Positions 34,801 to 48,220 of a stretch of 64,000 nucleotides of DNA are shown piece by piece. Within the stretch, counting starts at the first letter, position 1; the number at the start of each line of letters is the position of its first letter. The stretch is from Hordeum vulgare subsp. vulgare (taxonomy: Eukaryota; Streptophyta; Magnoliopsida; Poales; Poaceae), in assembly GCF_904849725.1 (NCBI RefSeq), contig NC_058518.1:412307081-412371080 (forward strand), in the 5' to 3' direction. The position numbers and the translations under genes are program-made. The notes below the pieces were generated by a model. It made no database searches and was not told where the DNA came from. It was given only the letters and a program-made list of their open reading frames with translations.

Positions 34801-35950
34801 GGACTACTTGGAAACATATGTTGTTCATAGATAACTATAATGGCTACTCATAAAAATGTCAAGATAAGTGTGAGTGTCGTGGATGGCATTTCCGTAGGGA
34901 GACGGAATGATTCCATGATGGGGTATTGTTGTGGTGTTAGTGGACTCGTGTGCAAGAAAACAAAGTTGTCAAAACTATTTGAAAATGCAAGTTTGTCTAG
35001 CCAGGAGTCAAATGCTGGCTTTCTGCATGAAACCCCACAACTCCTTGTTGATACATTGCATGAGTAGATAGATTATCCTAAAGTCTTGCTGGTACTTTTG
35101 TGCTCACGTTTGATTAATAAATTGTTGCAGAGGTTGTTAATGACCCTAATGGAGGGTTCTACCTAGACGTTGACAATGACGAGTAGCTGGTGTCCCAGCT
35201 ATGATCTGGACCTAGGTTGGGTCTGTAGATAGTCAGGCCATGTGCCTTTTACCTTTCCATCTGTCTGTACTCAGACAGTTTTAATCATTCGCTGGCTTGG
35301 AAGACTTGTTTGAATGACTTGTGATGATGGGTCGTGAGACCCCTATCTGTGTAATATTATGTGTGAGGCTCTTCCGAGCCTTCTAAATAAACTTTGTATG
35401 TTTATGGTTATGTTGTGATGCCATCGATGTATCTATGCATATCGGTATGCCATGCGTACGTGTGTTGTACTTGATATGTATGGGGTTTGAATACCTAGTT
35501 GTATGCCTTAGTAGCACTCCTTACGGGGAAATGCCCCTTTGTGATTCCATCGAGCCATGGTAGTTCGCTACTGCTCCGGACACATTGGTTGACCGGCATG
35601 TGCCCTTCTTAGCTGGTGTGTCTGTCCCATGGGGAAATGTCACGCGTAATAATGGAGTCCTTGTAGCTTGATACGACTCGTCTACATTCGCTGATGACCG
35701 ACACCTGCTTTGCTGGGTGATGTATGCATGTCCCTGTACGGAACTGGTGCTTGAGTTTATGACTAGACATGTCGATCCGGGTTCTTTGACATTGGAATGC
35801 TAGCGACACAATTGCATACGCAAGTCAAAAGGCGCAAACGGTCCCGACTAAGGTAAGGCTGCAGCCGTGGGGATAACCGTGCGTGAGACCGCAAAGAGAT
35901 GTGATGTGTTACCAGCTGGATTCATATGGCTTAGGATTGGGGTCCCGACA
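31898..35950 (+). repeat. 5' LTR of F
   Basis: 4,053 bp, from TGTCACATCCC to ...GTCCCGACA. It includes an AT-rich start, a GC-rich section (32400-33300) with many short open frames and no domain, and a long second half. It is nearly collinear with the 3' LTR. The site matching the B insertion is uninterrupted near 35228-35236. Confidence 0.92.
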
Positions 35951-35954
35951 GCGT

Positions 35955-35967
35955 TGGTATCAGAGCC
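35955..35967 (+). other. Primer-binding site of F
   Basis: TGGTATCAGAGCC, an exact complement to the 3' end of plant initiator tRNA-Met, four bases after the LTR. Confidence 0.9.
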
Positions 35968-36396
35968 TGACTGACTGTAAGATTACTAAGCCAAACTGGT
36001 CGAAGTTGAGTCTAGAATAGCTTTAGTTATATATAAGGGAATTGTTTGTGGAAGGGAACGTAAGACTCTTGCTTCTCTTCTCAAGTTATTCTGTTCTAGT
36101 CATCCTCGTTTTTTCTGCGGGGATTAAGAACTAGGTTACTTATCTTTTTCTCAGGATCATGTATTACTGATCGGTAGATTATAGGACAACGAGTCGAGAG
36201 TTACTCCGAGTTTTTTTTGTTCTAAGGAAAAGAAAGTAAGTTTTGATGACCATGGAATTGAACTTGATAGTTGAGTTGTTATGCTATCCTATCTTTGTGG
36301 GTTGTCTCAAAATTGTTTTTTTAGCATTTAAAGCCGTTATGCTGCCCAATTTTGTCTTCAGAGCTCTAATGCTTTTGCATTACTCTCTATTTTCAG
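35968..36396 (+). other. Leader of F before ORF0
   Basis: About 430 bp of T-rich sequence with no ORF of note; the 64-codon frame at 36243-36437 overlaps ORF0 in another frame and is not credible. Confidence 0.6.
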
Positions 36397-37170
36397 ATGC
36401 CTGGCCGTCCTTCTCGTCACGTGGTCCGTCTGACTAGGTGCATTGATGTGCCGGGTCACACGGCCATGCTAGTCAGGATGATGTCAATAGCCGGTTACTG
36501 CTGGTACCCACAGTACACAGTGGAGGAGCAGTACCGGGATTTTAATCAGAGTCAGTATTTGTGCACCGTTAGGGTATTTCCAGATTACCCTGGAGCTGAG
36601 GAGCCGGTCCATTGGTCTTATGGATTGGGGGTTACTGTTCACATGGCAGTACAAGATGCTGCCTATTCAATATTGACCATTATGAGGGCCAGACATGCGC
36701 TGCTGCAGAATTCAGAGTTCTGCTATGTTCCTGCCTCTCAGCGAGGAGAAGAAGGATACCTCAATGAGGTCTACTTTGATTCCTCTATGGAGGATCCGCT
36801 GCTGCAGTCCACCGCTGAGATGTTAGAGAATAGAGACATGGATGCTCGTGCCCTTCGTATGGAGCTCTATGCTACATGTGCCCGTCTGTGGACGTCTTTG
36901 ACATAGCTGGCACCTGTAGTCTAGATAGGGTATGGAGATATGGAGATGATGAACCCTATTAGGACCCATCTTCCGGCTCATGTTGACTGGCCTGCTATAG
37001 GAGAAGTCACCCCTCTTCGGGGACCTCTACCACCACCAGTCAGGGGACCAAGGCCACACCCGTGCCCTTACGGTTCCCAGGGGTCTCAGGCTCGAGTATT
37101 TCCTGATCCGTAGGTTGAGCTCCCAGGCCATGGAGGCAACCTTTATGAGATGTTCTATGTGGATGCCTGA
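36397..37170 (+). pseudogene. ORF0 upstream of gag in F
   Basis: The frame starts MPGRPSRHVVRLTRC at 36397 and can be followed 257 codons to a TGA at 37168-37170. It is interrupted by three TAG codons (36904-36906, 36922-36924, 37111-37113), each probably from CAG. Visible segments include GYCWYPQY, SYGLGVTVHMAVQDAAYSIL and ALRMELYATCARLW. The tail is Pro-rich (LRGPLPPPVRGPRPHP). It has no zinc finger, protease or polymerase motif and no membrane segment. It ends 185 bp before gag. Extra frames upstream of gag (orf0) are described in some rice Gypsy elements such as RIRE3 and RIRE8 (from memory); whether this one is related is untested. The function is unknown. Confidence 0.65.
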
Positions 37171-37355
37171 ACCCGTGGGTCGAAGAGTAGTATGGTAGTA
37201 GTTGTACTTCCACAGTCATGTGTGTCTTGTGGAGTATGCTTATGTCGTGAGATGAATTTCGGGCATAGATAAATAATGTATAGGAAGCTTGGAAAGCCTC
37301 TGATGAGTGGTATCATCTTTTTAGTAGTTTGCTCTTCGGTAGTTTGTTTGTCAGG

Positions 37356-40300
37356 ATGGTGTTCACGAGGTTGAACCATGCCCCTGCCCATGACCAGGGA
37401 GAGGGTAGTCAAGCACCGCAAGAGGAATTGCCTCAACCGCCTTCTCTGGCGGAAGTTATGCTTGAGGCGGAAAGAAATAAAAGGGAGACCAACCGTCTAC
37501 TAGAGCGTATTGCGTAAAATATGGCTCGTCAGCCGAGGAATGACGCAGTGTCCCTCAATGACTTTGTGAAGCTGAATCCTCCAAAGTACCATCACTCCAT
37601 CGACCCCCTCGACGCTGATGACTGGTTGTTCAGTATATCGCGCAAGATTCGCTCTGCAAATGTTTATGAGGCCGACAAGGTGACCTTTGCGGCGTACTTT
37701 CTGGAAGGACCCGCCAATCTTTGGTGGGAGAACTTTTAAGCTATGCGTCCTGCCGGACCAGCAGCCACATGGGCAGACTTTAGTGCAGCCTTCCGTCTGC
37801 ACCATATTACAGAGGGTCTGATGGACAGAAAGAGAGAGGAGTTCTGTGCATTCACCCAGGGAAAATTGACCGTCGATGCCTATAGCCGCGAGTTCGGTAA
37901 CCTCGCCCGCTATGCAATTGTAGAGGTGTCAACTGATGCCACGAAGCAAGCAAGATTCCGTAAGGGTCTGAGCCCTGAACTTCGTCGTGACCTGCGTCTC
38001 CATGAATGTACAAGCTTTCAAGCTCTTGTCAACAAGGCGATCAGTGACGAGACTGGTCATACCGACTATGAAGCCACAAAAAAGCACTCCTGTGACTCTG
38101 GCTCATCATCTGGCCCCGCGTTTCCAACACGCAGGCTGTGGGTTCCAAATAGTTCTCTGCCGCCAAGATACACTCCGAGGCCATCCTATGTGGCACCTTA
38201 GGCGAATCAGACCAACCCTCCAGCAAAAATGTATGGTGGTCCAGCTAGTAATGCTGCACCACGTGCCAATCAGGTGATCTGTTACAAGTGTGGAGAATCA
38301 GGGCACCACTCACGAGAGTGTCCACAGAATATGGGTGCCAAGCATCCTAGAAAGTCCGTTGGGAAAGGCAAGTCGGGCAAAGCTTATTATGTGAAGCCAA
38401 CTCCTGCACATGCCCGCGTGAACTATGTTTCAGCAGAAGAAGCTGCAGAGGATATCGATGTTATATTGGGTACGCTTCTTGTCAATCATCACCCAGCGTG
38501 TGTTCTTTTTGACACTGGGTCATCTCATTCCTTCATTTCAGAAAGTTATGCACAGTTGCATAACATGTCTTTCTATGATATGCCAATGCCATTGGTTGTC
38601 CAAACCCCTGGTAGTAAGTGGCAAACCTCCAGGATAACCTATGACAATGAAAGTCTAGTAGACACGCTACTTTTCTAGCATCTTTGATAGCCCTGAAATC
38701 TTCGGATATCAATATCATCTTGGGTATGGACTGGATGTCGGCCCATTATGCCAAGATTGATACTCATTCTAGAAATGTTCAGCTTACCCATCCTCGGGTG
38801 AGATAGTCAATGTCTCTACTCGAGTTGCCAAATGCCAACTCTATTCCCTCAATGCCAACCCTCTTCCAGAACTTGAAGACATTCTGGTAGTCCGTGACTT
38901 TCCGGATGTTTTTCCAGAAGAACTGCCAGGAATTCCACCTGACACGGATGTAGAGTTTGTGATAGACCTTGTTCCGGGAACTGTCCCAATAGCCAGAAGA
39001 CCTTATAAGATGGCACCCCTGGAGCTAGCCGAACTTAAGAAGCAACTAGATGAGGCCTTGAATAAAGGTTACATTCGTCCTAGCTCTTCTCCTTCGGCTT
39101 GTCCCGTCCTATTCGTCAAGAAGAAAGACGGAACGGATCGGATGGTTGTAGATTATCGACCAGTTAACCTGGTCACCATAAAGAACAAGTATCCGCTCCC
39201 CAGGATCAACGACATGTATGATTAGGTCACTGGATCCTCAGTCTTCTCCAAAATGGATTTGAGATTGGGTTGCCATCAAATCAAGATCAAGAACGGGGAC
39301 ATTCCAAAAACGGCTTTTTTCACTCGTTATGGTCAATACGAGTACACCGTCATGTCCTTCGGATTAACCAATGCCCTAGCCACCTTCTCTCGCTTGATGA
39401 ATTCAATCTTCATGGAGTATTTGGATAAATTTGTCCTAGTATACCTCGATGATATTCTCATCTACTCGAAGAACGAACAAGAACATGCTGAGCATCTCAG
39501 GATGGTATTGATGAAACTTCGAGAGCATCGCCTATATGCCAAGTTTTCAAAATGTGAATTTTGGTTACCAGAAGTGACCTATCTAGGCCACGTAATCTCT
39601 GGTAAGTGTATTGCTGTCAATCCCGAGAGAGTTCAAGTCGTCCTTGATTGGACTCAACCTGAATCGGTTAAGCAAGTTAGGAGTTTTCTTGGTCTAGCGA
39701 GCTATTGTTGCCGCTTTGTCGAGAATTTCTCCAAGCTTGCAAAGCCTCTAACTGAACTCCTCAAGAAAGATAAAAAGTTTGAGTGGACACCACAGTGTGA
39801 GCATAGTTTTCAGGAACTGAAAAGACGCCTGACTTCTGCACCTGTGTTGCTACCACCAGATTTCTCTAAGGACTTTGTTATCTATTGTGATGCCTCGCGG
39901 CAAGGATTAGGTTGCATCCTCATGCAGGATCGTCATGTGATTGCATACGCATCTCGACAGTTGCACCACATGAGGATAATTATCCCACACATGATCTTGA
40001 GCTTGCAATCGTAGTCCATGCACTTAAAACCTGGCGACATTACCTTCTTGGTAAACGTTGTGAAATATTCACTGATCACCAAAGTCTGAAATATATCTTG
40101 ACCCAGCCAGATTCGAATCTCAGGCAAACACGGTGGGTTGAGTTGATCAAACATTATGACTTAGGGATAACTTACATCCCGGGGAAGGCCAATGTTATGG
40201 CTGATGCACTAAGTCATAAATCTTATTGTAACAACCTGATGCTACAACGAGGTCAACCACATCTCTATGAGGAATTTCGGAAGTTAAATCTTCACATTAT

Positions 40301-41809
40301 TCCTCAAGTATTCCTTTCTAACCTGGTGGCGATGCCTACTCTTAAGGATCAAATCATAGTTGGCCAGAAGTGTGATAAGGGTATATCACGGATCAAGGAG
40401 AATATTATTAGCGGAAACGCTAAGGAATTCTCCATGAATGGTCAAGATGTTGTGATCTTCCAGAATCGTCTAGTGGTTCCTAAGAATCCACATCTAAGGC
40501 AGTTAATCCTTAAGGAGGCTCATGATTCTCCTCTCACCATTCATCCTGGTAGTACTAAGATGTATCAGGACCTATGCCAGAGGTTTTGGTGGACTAGGAT
40601 GAAGAGAGAAATTGCTGAGTTCGTTGCTAACTCTGACGTTTGTCGTCCAGTTAAGGCAGAACATCAAAGGCCTGCTGGCACCCTTCAACCTTTAGCTATT
40701 CCCAAATGGAATGGGATAAAGTCAGTATGGATTTCATCACTGGATTTCCCAAGACCAAGAAAGGAAATACTGCTATGTTTGTGGTCATTGACCGTATTTC
40801 CAAAGTAGCTCATTTTCTTCCAAGTCGTGAGAGTATAACAGCTAGCCAGCTAGTAGAGTTATATATCTCTTGAATAGTGTCTCTTCATGGTGTTCCTCTG
40901 GAGATTAACTCAGACCGTGGAAGTATCTTTACTTCTCGCTTCTGGGAAAGTTTTCAGAATGCCATGGTGACTCACTTATCTTTTAGCACTGCTTTCCATC
41001 CTCAATCAAGTGGTCAAGTAGAAAGAGTGAATCAAGTCTTAGAAGATATGCTCCGAGCTTGTGTTATATCGTTCGGTATGAATTGGGAGAAGTGCCTTCC
41101 ATTCATCGAATTTGCTTATAACAATAGTTATCAATCAAGCTTGGGCAAAGCTCCTTTTGAAGTTCTCTATGGACGAAGATGTCGAACACCTCTTAATTGG
41201 TCAGAAACCAGAGAGAGGCAAGTCTTTGGTCCGGATATGATCCAGGATGCAGAAGAGCAAGTTCGCATTATTCGTGAAAAGTTGAAAACAGCCCAGTCTC
41301 GTCAAAAGAGCCAATATGATCGTCATCATAAGGCTGTGACCTTTGAAGTTGACGAGAAAGCTTACGTTCGGGTTACACCTTTGAAGGGTACCCATCGTTT
41401 CGGTATCAAGGGCAAGTTGGCTCCTCGTTATATCGGTCCTTTTCGCATTCTTGCCAAACGAGGAGAGTTGCCTACCAATTGGAACTTCCTCTGCATCTTT
41501 CCAAGGTTCATGATGTATTCCACGTCTCGCAACACAGGCATTGCTTTTCGGATCCTATCTGTGAAGTGGACCAAAAAACGCTTGATCTCCAAGATAACCT
41601 TTCATACCGACAATACCGTGTGTGTATTCTTGATCAAGCTGAGCGTACCACTCGACATCGAAATCTCAAGTTTCTTAAAGTTCAATAGTCAAATCATTCC
41701 GAAAAGGAAGCGACATGGGAAAGAGAGGATCGTCTTCGACTTGAGTATCCCGCGCTATTTCCGACGACTTCCAAATCTCGGGACGAGATTCTTTTGAGTG
41801 GGGGTGAGT
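37356..41809 (+). pseudogene. gag-pol: Chromovirus gag-pol of F, broken
   Basis: Gag starts at the ATG at 37356 (MVFTRLNHAPAHD). A CCHC knuckle CYKCGESGHHSREC lies at 38280-38321 and the protease DTG at 38511-38519. RT follows with YLDD at 39442-39453, then RNase H ([11 protein letters not shown]) and the integrase. The integrase second Asp is at 40913-40915 and the Glu at 41021-41023, with the expected 35 residues between. A chromodomain-like tail ends at the 3' LTR. Stops: 37515 TAA, 37737 TAA, 38199 TAG, 39223 TAG, 40871 TGA, 41686 TAG. Frameshifts lie near 38670, 39975, 40710 and 41470. It cannot make a functional product. If intact it would drive reverse transcription and chromatin-targeted integration. 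Confidence 0.92.
41796..41808 (+). other. Polypurine tract of F
   Basis: GAGTGGGGGTGAG lies just before the 3' LTR terminus at 41810. Confidence 0.75.
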
Positions 41810-44800
41810 TGTCACATCCCTGATCCCTATTAGGGTTTAGCAAGTTGTGCTCATGTCTTCTTTCTTTGCATCCAAGAAAATGAAATGAAATCCAAAAGCA
41901 AAGCAAAGAAAACCAAAGCAAAACCCTAGCCACCCCTTATTCAAAAACAATTCAACTATTGCCAAAATCAATGAATCCAAAATGGCCTTTAGAAAAGTTC
42001 ATCTTTTCTGATAAATGTTGAAAACAAGATATCAGGGGAGAAACATATTTTCAAACTACTTTTGGCATTTTATTTTAGTTTTGACACTCACTGAAATCAA
42101 TTATATAGTTGATTTCAAATAATTTAAAGTTAACAAAAATGTTGAAAACTCTATGTGTAGTTGAAAATATTTCAACTAACACCCCGGTATTTTTAAAACT
42201 ATTTTTGATTTAGTTTTGGAGCCAAAATAAATAGAAACAAATGTCAGAAGAATAAACAGAAACTGGAAAGAAGAAAAAAAGAAAGAAAACTATCTAACGC
42301 TTACCTCAGGCCCGGCCCACCTCCACGCCTGTCGACTTCCTCATTCGCTAGTCGGAGCAGGAGGTGGCTGCCGCTCCTCCCGGCGCGCCCACGCACCTAC
42401 GTGCACGCCTGCTTCACCCCGATGAGTTGGAGAGGGAGGATAAGTCTCCGGGGATCCATTCCCACCTCTTCCCCCTCCTCATTCACGCTCTCTCCTCTCT
42501 CTCTTCCTCGGCCGCCATGACCGCGAGCTCGAGCTCGAGCTAGCCATCACTCCGGCCGTCCTCCCCCGCCCCTGAGTGTGCCATTTGCTCCGCCTCGCCG
42601 AGCTGGTCGTCTCTGCCAAAGGAAAGAATCCCCCGAGCCCTGCATCGTCGGATCTCCATCGTCTTCAACCTCGGATCCCCGGAGCTCGCCGCCGTCGTTC
42701 TCCCTTCTCCGACGGTCCCCGAGCCCGCTCTCGTCGCCTCTACACTCCTCGTGATCCCAGGATGCTTTCCCCCACGTTTTCCCCCTCGATCCCTTCCTCT
42801 TTCGCCCGATTCCATCGGAGCCCGAGGAGATCTGCCACGGGAGCTCATCGCTGGTAGCTCTCCGATGAACGGCTGATCATTCTTAGGCCACCAACAGCTT
42901 GAGCGCGTTGCATAGATGTTGTAGGAGCTAAACCCCGCACGGATTGGCTTCGGATTCGATGACCTCGTCGTTGCCCGATCTCTGGCAGCCGCCGAGCTCG
43001 TCGTCGGCGTCATCTCCGGACACCTTAGCCCCCGTTCTATGCAAAAATAGAATCGCGGCTGGGTGCTCGTTCCTCTGGTGCCCTCTGCGTGATGTTTGGT
43101 CGCCGGAATAGAAAACCTCAGCCCCTCCGCCGTCTCTATGGTCGCCGGAGCTCACCGCAGGCGAGTTCCACCTCGCCACCGGTGGATCTGAGCCTCCCTG
43201 AGTCACTGACATGTGGGGCCACCTTCAAACCAACTAAGTTTAATAAAAATAAAATTAAAGAATTTATTAAGCCCTAAACAGTCAGTGACATGTGGGTCCA
43301 GCCCTGTTAATTAACTATTTAAGTTAAACTTCAACTAAAACTGGACAGAGCCACTGACCAGTGCGTCCCACTGGTCAGGTTTGACTTTCAACGACCAGCT
43401 GACCTATTGATGTCATGCTGATGCAATAAAACCTTTTTCTATTTAAAAATAATTCAGAATAAGTTCAAAACTTTGGAAATTCATAGAAAATTGAATATAA
43501 CTCCAAATCAAACAAATAATATATGTAAATTGATCAGAAAAATTCAATGAACACAATGGTGCTACTTTCATGCATGAAAAACAAAGTTATAAAACAGCAT
43601 CAGGTCAACTCAATTAAAGGAAGTTAATAAATAAATCCTTTCAATTGGAATTTGAATTTGAATTCAAACCAACACCAAACCAAAGATTTGGCAATCACAT
43701 TAGCTCATGCTACATTATTTTCCATGCCATGCTCATGCATCATATTGTCGCATATGAGTGTTATTGATTGTTGTTGTTATTCCGGTAGGCTCCGCCCCTC
43801 CGGATTCGACTGAATATCCGACTTACGGATATCACCCCTCTACTGAGCAACAAGGCAAGCAACCATTTTGATCATCCCGATAAATCCCATGTTCTCGCTC
43901 CTGCTCTTACTTATTGCCTTAGGTCAAAATGTTTTCAATACTTTTACCACGTTAGTTGAACCCACTTCCTTTGCATGACCTGTCCTTGTCACAGTAAATA
44001 GCTGAACCTTGCAACCTAGCATACCTGGTAGATGCTTGAACTCGGATGTGCCTTGTCCCGCTATGCATGCTATGCTTAGAGTTGTGTATGGTCTGTCATT
44101 TGGATGATGAACAGGATCGTGAGAATGTGTTCAGTTAATAAATGTTGTGTGTTGAACCTGATTTGGTAAAGGTACCGGTGAAAGGCTATGTAGGAGTACA
44201 TGGCAGGTTGTTTCATTGGAACTGTCCTTAGGAACTGAGTTCCGTGTATGTAATCCAAGACAAGATACTACCACATGCTGGGCCCTGAAATATGACCCCG
44301 CTCGACTTATTAATCGCTTAGTACTCGGTCCAGGAGTTGCAAGTAGTTTCTGGTGTTTATAGTCATGCTGGAGGCCGTGCATAGTGCTGACCTTAGAGGT
44401 GGGCTATGATGCGGTAGGCAGTGGCACGGTGTACCAAGTGGCACCTAGATGGTGGGCTTGGAAACCCTCCATGCATCATTTGGGGCCGTGGCGGAAACCT
44501 CGGCCGGACTTCCGTGCGGGTTACCCTCAGATAGGCGGTAAACCTGGACTAGGTATTAGCGTGGTTAACGGTCGTGGCTGACTCCCTCACCGGGCTTCCG
44601 CTTGAAGGTTGTCGAGGTGCATGACGTGCACATAGCGATAAGTGGCGAGTGCGTGTGTGAAGAAGTACACCCCTGCAGGGTTATGATCTATTCGAATAGC
44701 CGCTTCCGCGGATATGGACTACTTGGAAACATATGTTGTTCATAGATAACTATAATGGCTACTCATAAAAATGTCAAGATAAGTGTGAGTGTCGTGGATG

Positions 44801-45148
44801 GCATTTCCGTAGGGAGACGGAATGATTCCATGATGGGGTATTGTTGTGGTGTTAGTGGACTCGTGTGCGAGAAAACAAAGTTGTCAAGACTATTTGAAAA
44901 TGCAAGTTTGTCTAGCCAAGAGTCAAATGCTGGCTTTCTGCATGAAACCCCACAACTCCTTGTTGATACATTGCATGAATAGATAGATTATCCTAAAGTC
45001 TTGTTGAGTACTTTTGTACTCATGTTTGCTTCATAAATTGTTGCAGAGGTTGTTAATGACCCTAATGGAGGGTTCTACCTAGACGTTGATGACGACGAGT
45101 AGCTGGTGTCCCAACTACGATCTGGCCCTAGGTTGGGTCTATAGATTG
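41810..45148 (+). repeat. 3' LTR of F, first part
   Basis: It starts TGTCACATCCC and is collinear with the 5' LTR until the B insertion. Its last five bases, GATTG (45144-45148), are the left copy of the B TSD. The short frames at 43089, 44384 and 44755 recur in the 5' LTR at 33180, 34469 and 34840 and are not genes. Confidence 0.92.
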
Positions 45149-46965
45149 TGTTGGAATTATGCCCTAGAGGCAATAATAAATGTATAGTTATTATTATAAT
45201 TCATGTATCAATATAATAGTTTATTATCCATGCTATAATTGTATTGGATGAAGACTCATTTACATGTGTGGATACATAGACAAAACACCGTCCCTAGCAT
45301 GCCTCTAGTTGGCTAGCCAGTTGATCGATGATAGTCAGTGTCTTCTGATTATGAACAAGGTGTTGTTGCTTGATAACTGGATCACGTCATTGGGAGAATC
45401 ACGTGATGGACTAGACCCAAACTAATAGACGTAGCATGTTGATCGTGTCATTTTGTTGCTACTGTTTTCTGCGTGTCAAGTATTTATTCCTATGACCATG
45501 AGATCATATAACTCACTGACACCGGAGGAATGCTTTGTGTGTATCAAACGTTGCAACGTAACTGGGTGACTATAAAGATGCTCTACAGGTATCTCCGAAG
45601 GTGTTAGTTGAGTTAGTATGGATCAAGACTGGGATTTGTCACCGTGTGACGGAGAGGTATCTCGGGGCCCACTCGGTAATACAACATCACACACAAGCCT
45701 TGCAAGCAATGTAACTTAGTGTAAGTTGCGGAATCTTGTATTACGGAACGAGTAAAGAGACTTGTCGGTAAACGAGATTGAAATAGGTATGCGGATACTG
45801 ACGATCGAATCTCGGGCAAGTAACATACCGAAGGACAAAGGGAATGACATACGGGATTATACGAATCCTTGGCACTGAGGTTCAAACGATAAGATCTTCG
45901 TAGAATATGTAGGATCCGATATGGGCATCCAGGTCCCGCTATTGGATATTGACCGAGGAGTCTCTCGGGTCATGTCTACATAGTTCTCGAACCCGCAGGG
46001 TCTGCACACTTAAGGTTCGACGTTGTTTTATGCGTATTTGAGTTATATGGTTGGTTACCGAATGTTGTTCGGAGTCCCGGATGAGATCACGGACATCACG
46101 AGGGTTTCCGGAATGGTCCGGAAACGAAGATTGATATATAGGATGACCTCATTTGATTACCGGAAGGTTTTCGGAGTTACCGGGAATGTACCGGGAATGA
46201 CGAATGGGTTATGGGAGTTCACCGGGGGGGCAGCCCACCCCGGGGAAGCCCATAGGCTTTGGGGAGACACACCAGCCCTTAGTGGGCTGGTGGGACAGCC
46301 CCAAGGGGGCCTATGCGCCAAGAGAAGGAAATCAAAGGAAAAGAAAAAAAAGAGGGAGGAAGTGGGAAGGGAGGGGGACTCCTCCCACCAAACCAAGTCC
46401 AACTCGGTTTGGGGGGGAGTCCTCCCCCCCTTGGCTCGGCCGACCCCTTGAGGGTCCCTTGGACCCCAAGGCAAGGTCCCCCTCCCTCCTCCTATATATA
46501 TGGAGCTTTTAGGGCAGATTTGGAACGACTTTCTCACGGCTGCCCGACCACATACCTCCATAGTTTTTCCTCTAGATCGCGTTTCTGCGGAGCTCGGGCG
46601 GAGCCCTGCTGAGACGAGATCATCACCAACCTCCGGAGCGCCGTCACGCTGCCGGAGAACTCTTCTACCTCTCCGTCTCTCTTGCTGGATCAAGAAGGCC
46701 GAGATCATCGTCGAGCTGTACGTGTGCTGAACGCGGAGGTGCCGTCCGTTCGGTACTAGATCGTGGGACTGATTGCGGGATTGTTCGCGGGGCGGATCGA
46801 GGGACGTGAGGACGTTCCACTACATCAACCGCGTTCTCTAACGCTTCTGCTGTACGATCTACAAGGGTACGTAGATCACTCATCCCCTCTCGTAGATGGA
46901 CATCACCATGATAGGTCTTCGTGCGCGTAGGAAAAATTTTGTTTCCCATGCGACGTTCCCCAACA
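45149..46965 (+). repeat. 5' LTR of B
   Basis: 1,817 bp, from TGTTGGAATTATGCC to ...CCCCAACA. It contains the TATA at 46492-46501. Frames inside it (45613-45885 minus, 46023-46451 plus, 46157-46708 minus) recur in the 3' LTR and are not genes. Confidence 0.97.
46492..46501 (+). promoter_or_regulatory. TATA box in the 5' LTR of B
   Basis: CTATATATAT in an LTR that is otherwise intact; this is the most likely active promoter in the window. The 3' LTR copy is at 53596-53605. Confidence 0.7.
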
Positions 46966-46966
46966 G

Positions 46967-46979
46967 TGGCATCATGAGC
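46967..46979 (+). other. Primer-binding site of B
   Basis: TGGCATCATGAGC, one base after the LTR, identical to A and E. Confidence 0.75.
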
Positions 46980-48220
46980 TAGGTTCATGCGTAGATGTCT
47001 TCTCGAGTAGAACACAAAAGTTTTGTGGGCGGTGATGTGCGTTTTGCTGCCCTCCTTAGTCTTTTCTTGATTCCGCGGTATTGTTGGATTGAAGCGGCTT
47101 GGACCGACATTACTCGTACGCTTACGAGAGACTGGTTTCATCGTTACGAGTAACCCCCTTTGCTCAAAGATGATTGGCAAGTGACGGTTTCTCCAACTTT
47201 AGTTGAATCGGATTTGACCGAGGAGGTCCTTGGATGAGGTTAAATAGCAACTCATATATCTCCGTTGTGGTGTTTGCGTAAGTAAGATGCGATCCTACTA
47301 GATACCCTTGGTCACCACGTAAAACATGCAACAACAAAATTAGAGGACGTCTAACTTGTTTTTGCAGGGTATGATTGTGATGTGATATGGCCAACGATGT
47401 GATGTGATATATTGGATGTATGAGATGATCATGTTGTAATAGAAATATCGACTTGCACGTCGATGGTACGGCAACCGGCAGGAGCCATAGGGTTGTCTTT
47501 ATACTAACATATGTGCTTGCAGATGCGTTTACTATTTTGCTAGGATGTAGCTTTAGTAGTAATAGCATAAGTAGCACGACAACCCCGATGGCAACACGTT
47601 GATGGATGATCATGGTGTGGCGCCGGTGACAAGAAGATCGTGCCGGTGCTTTGGTGATGGAGATCAAGAAGCACGAGATGATGGCCATATCATGTCACTT
47701 ATGAATTGCATGTGATGTTAATCCTTTTATGCACCTTATTTTGCTTAGAACGACGGTAGCATTATGAGCTGATCTCTCGCTAAAATTTCAAGACGAAATT
47801 GTGTTCTCCCCGACTGTGCACTGTTGCTACAGTTCGTCGTTTCGAGACACCACGTGATGATCGGGTGTGATAGACTCAACGTTCACATACAACGGGTGCA
47901 AAACAGTTGCGCACGCGGAACACTCGGGTTTAGCTTGACGAGCCTAGCATGTGCATACATGGCCTCGGAACACATGAGACCGAAAGGTCGATCATGAATC
48001 ATATAGTTGATATGATTAGCATAGGGATGCTTACCACTGAAACTATACTCAACTCACGTGATGATCGGACTTGGGATAGTGTAAGTGGATCATGAACCAC
48101 TCAAATGACTAGAGAGATGTACTTTTTGAGTGGGAGTTTAGCATATAATTTGATTAAGTTGAACTCTAATTATCTTGAACATAGTCTAAGTCCACTTTGA
48201 ATATATTTGTGTTGTAGATC
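46980..48220 (+). other. Untranslated leader of B
   Basis: About 1.24 kb collinear with the A leader. It contains no conserved frame. Confidence 0.8.

Noticed and set aside
34469..35067. Small ORFs of 65 and 75 codons, repeated at 44384-44982
   Set aside because: They are duplicated only because both lie in the F LTRs; no start context, domain or conservation beyond LTR identity.
35955..35967. tRNA gene fragment
   Set aside because: The match covers only the 13 bases expected of a primer-binding site next to an LTR; no cloverleaf follows.
46023..46730. Overlapping ORFs on both strands in the B LTR (also 53121-53834)
   Set aside because: LTR sequence with a GC-rich tract; A and E LTRs do not keep these frames.
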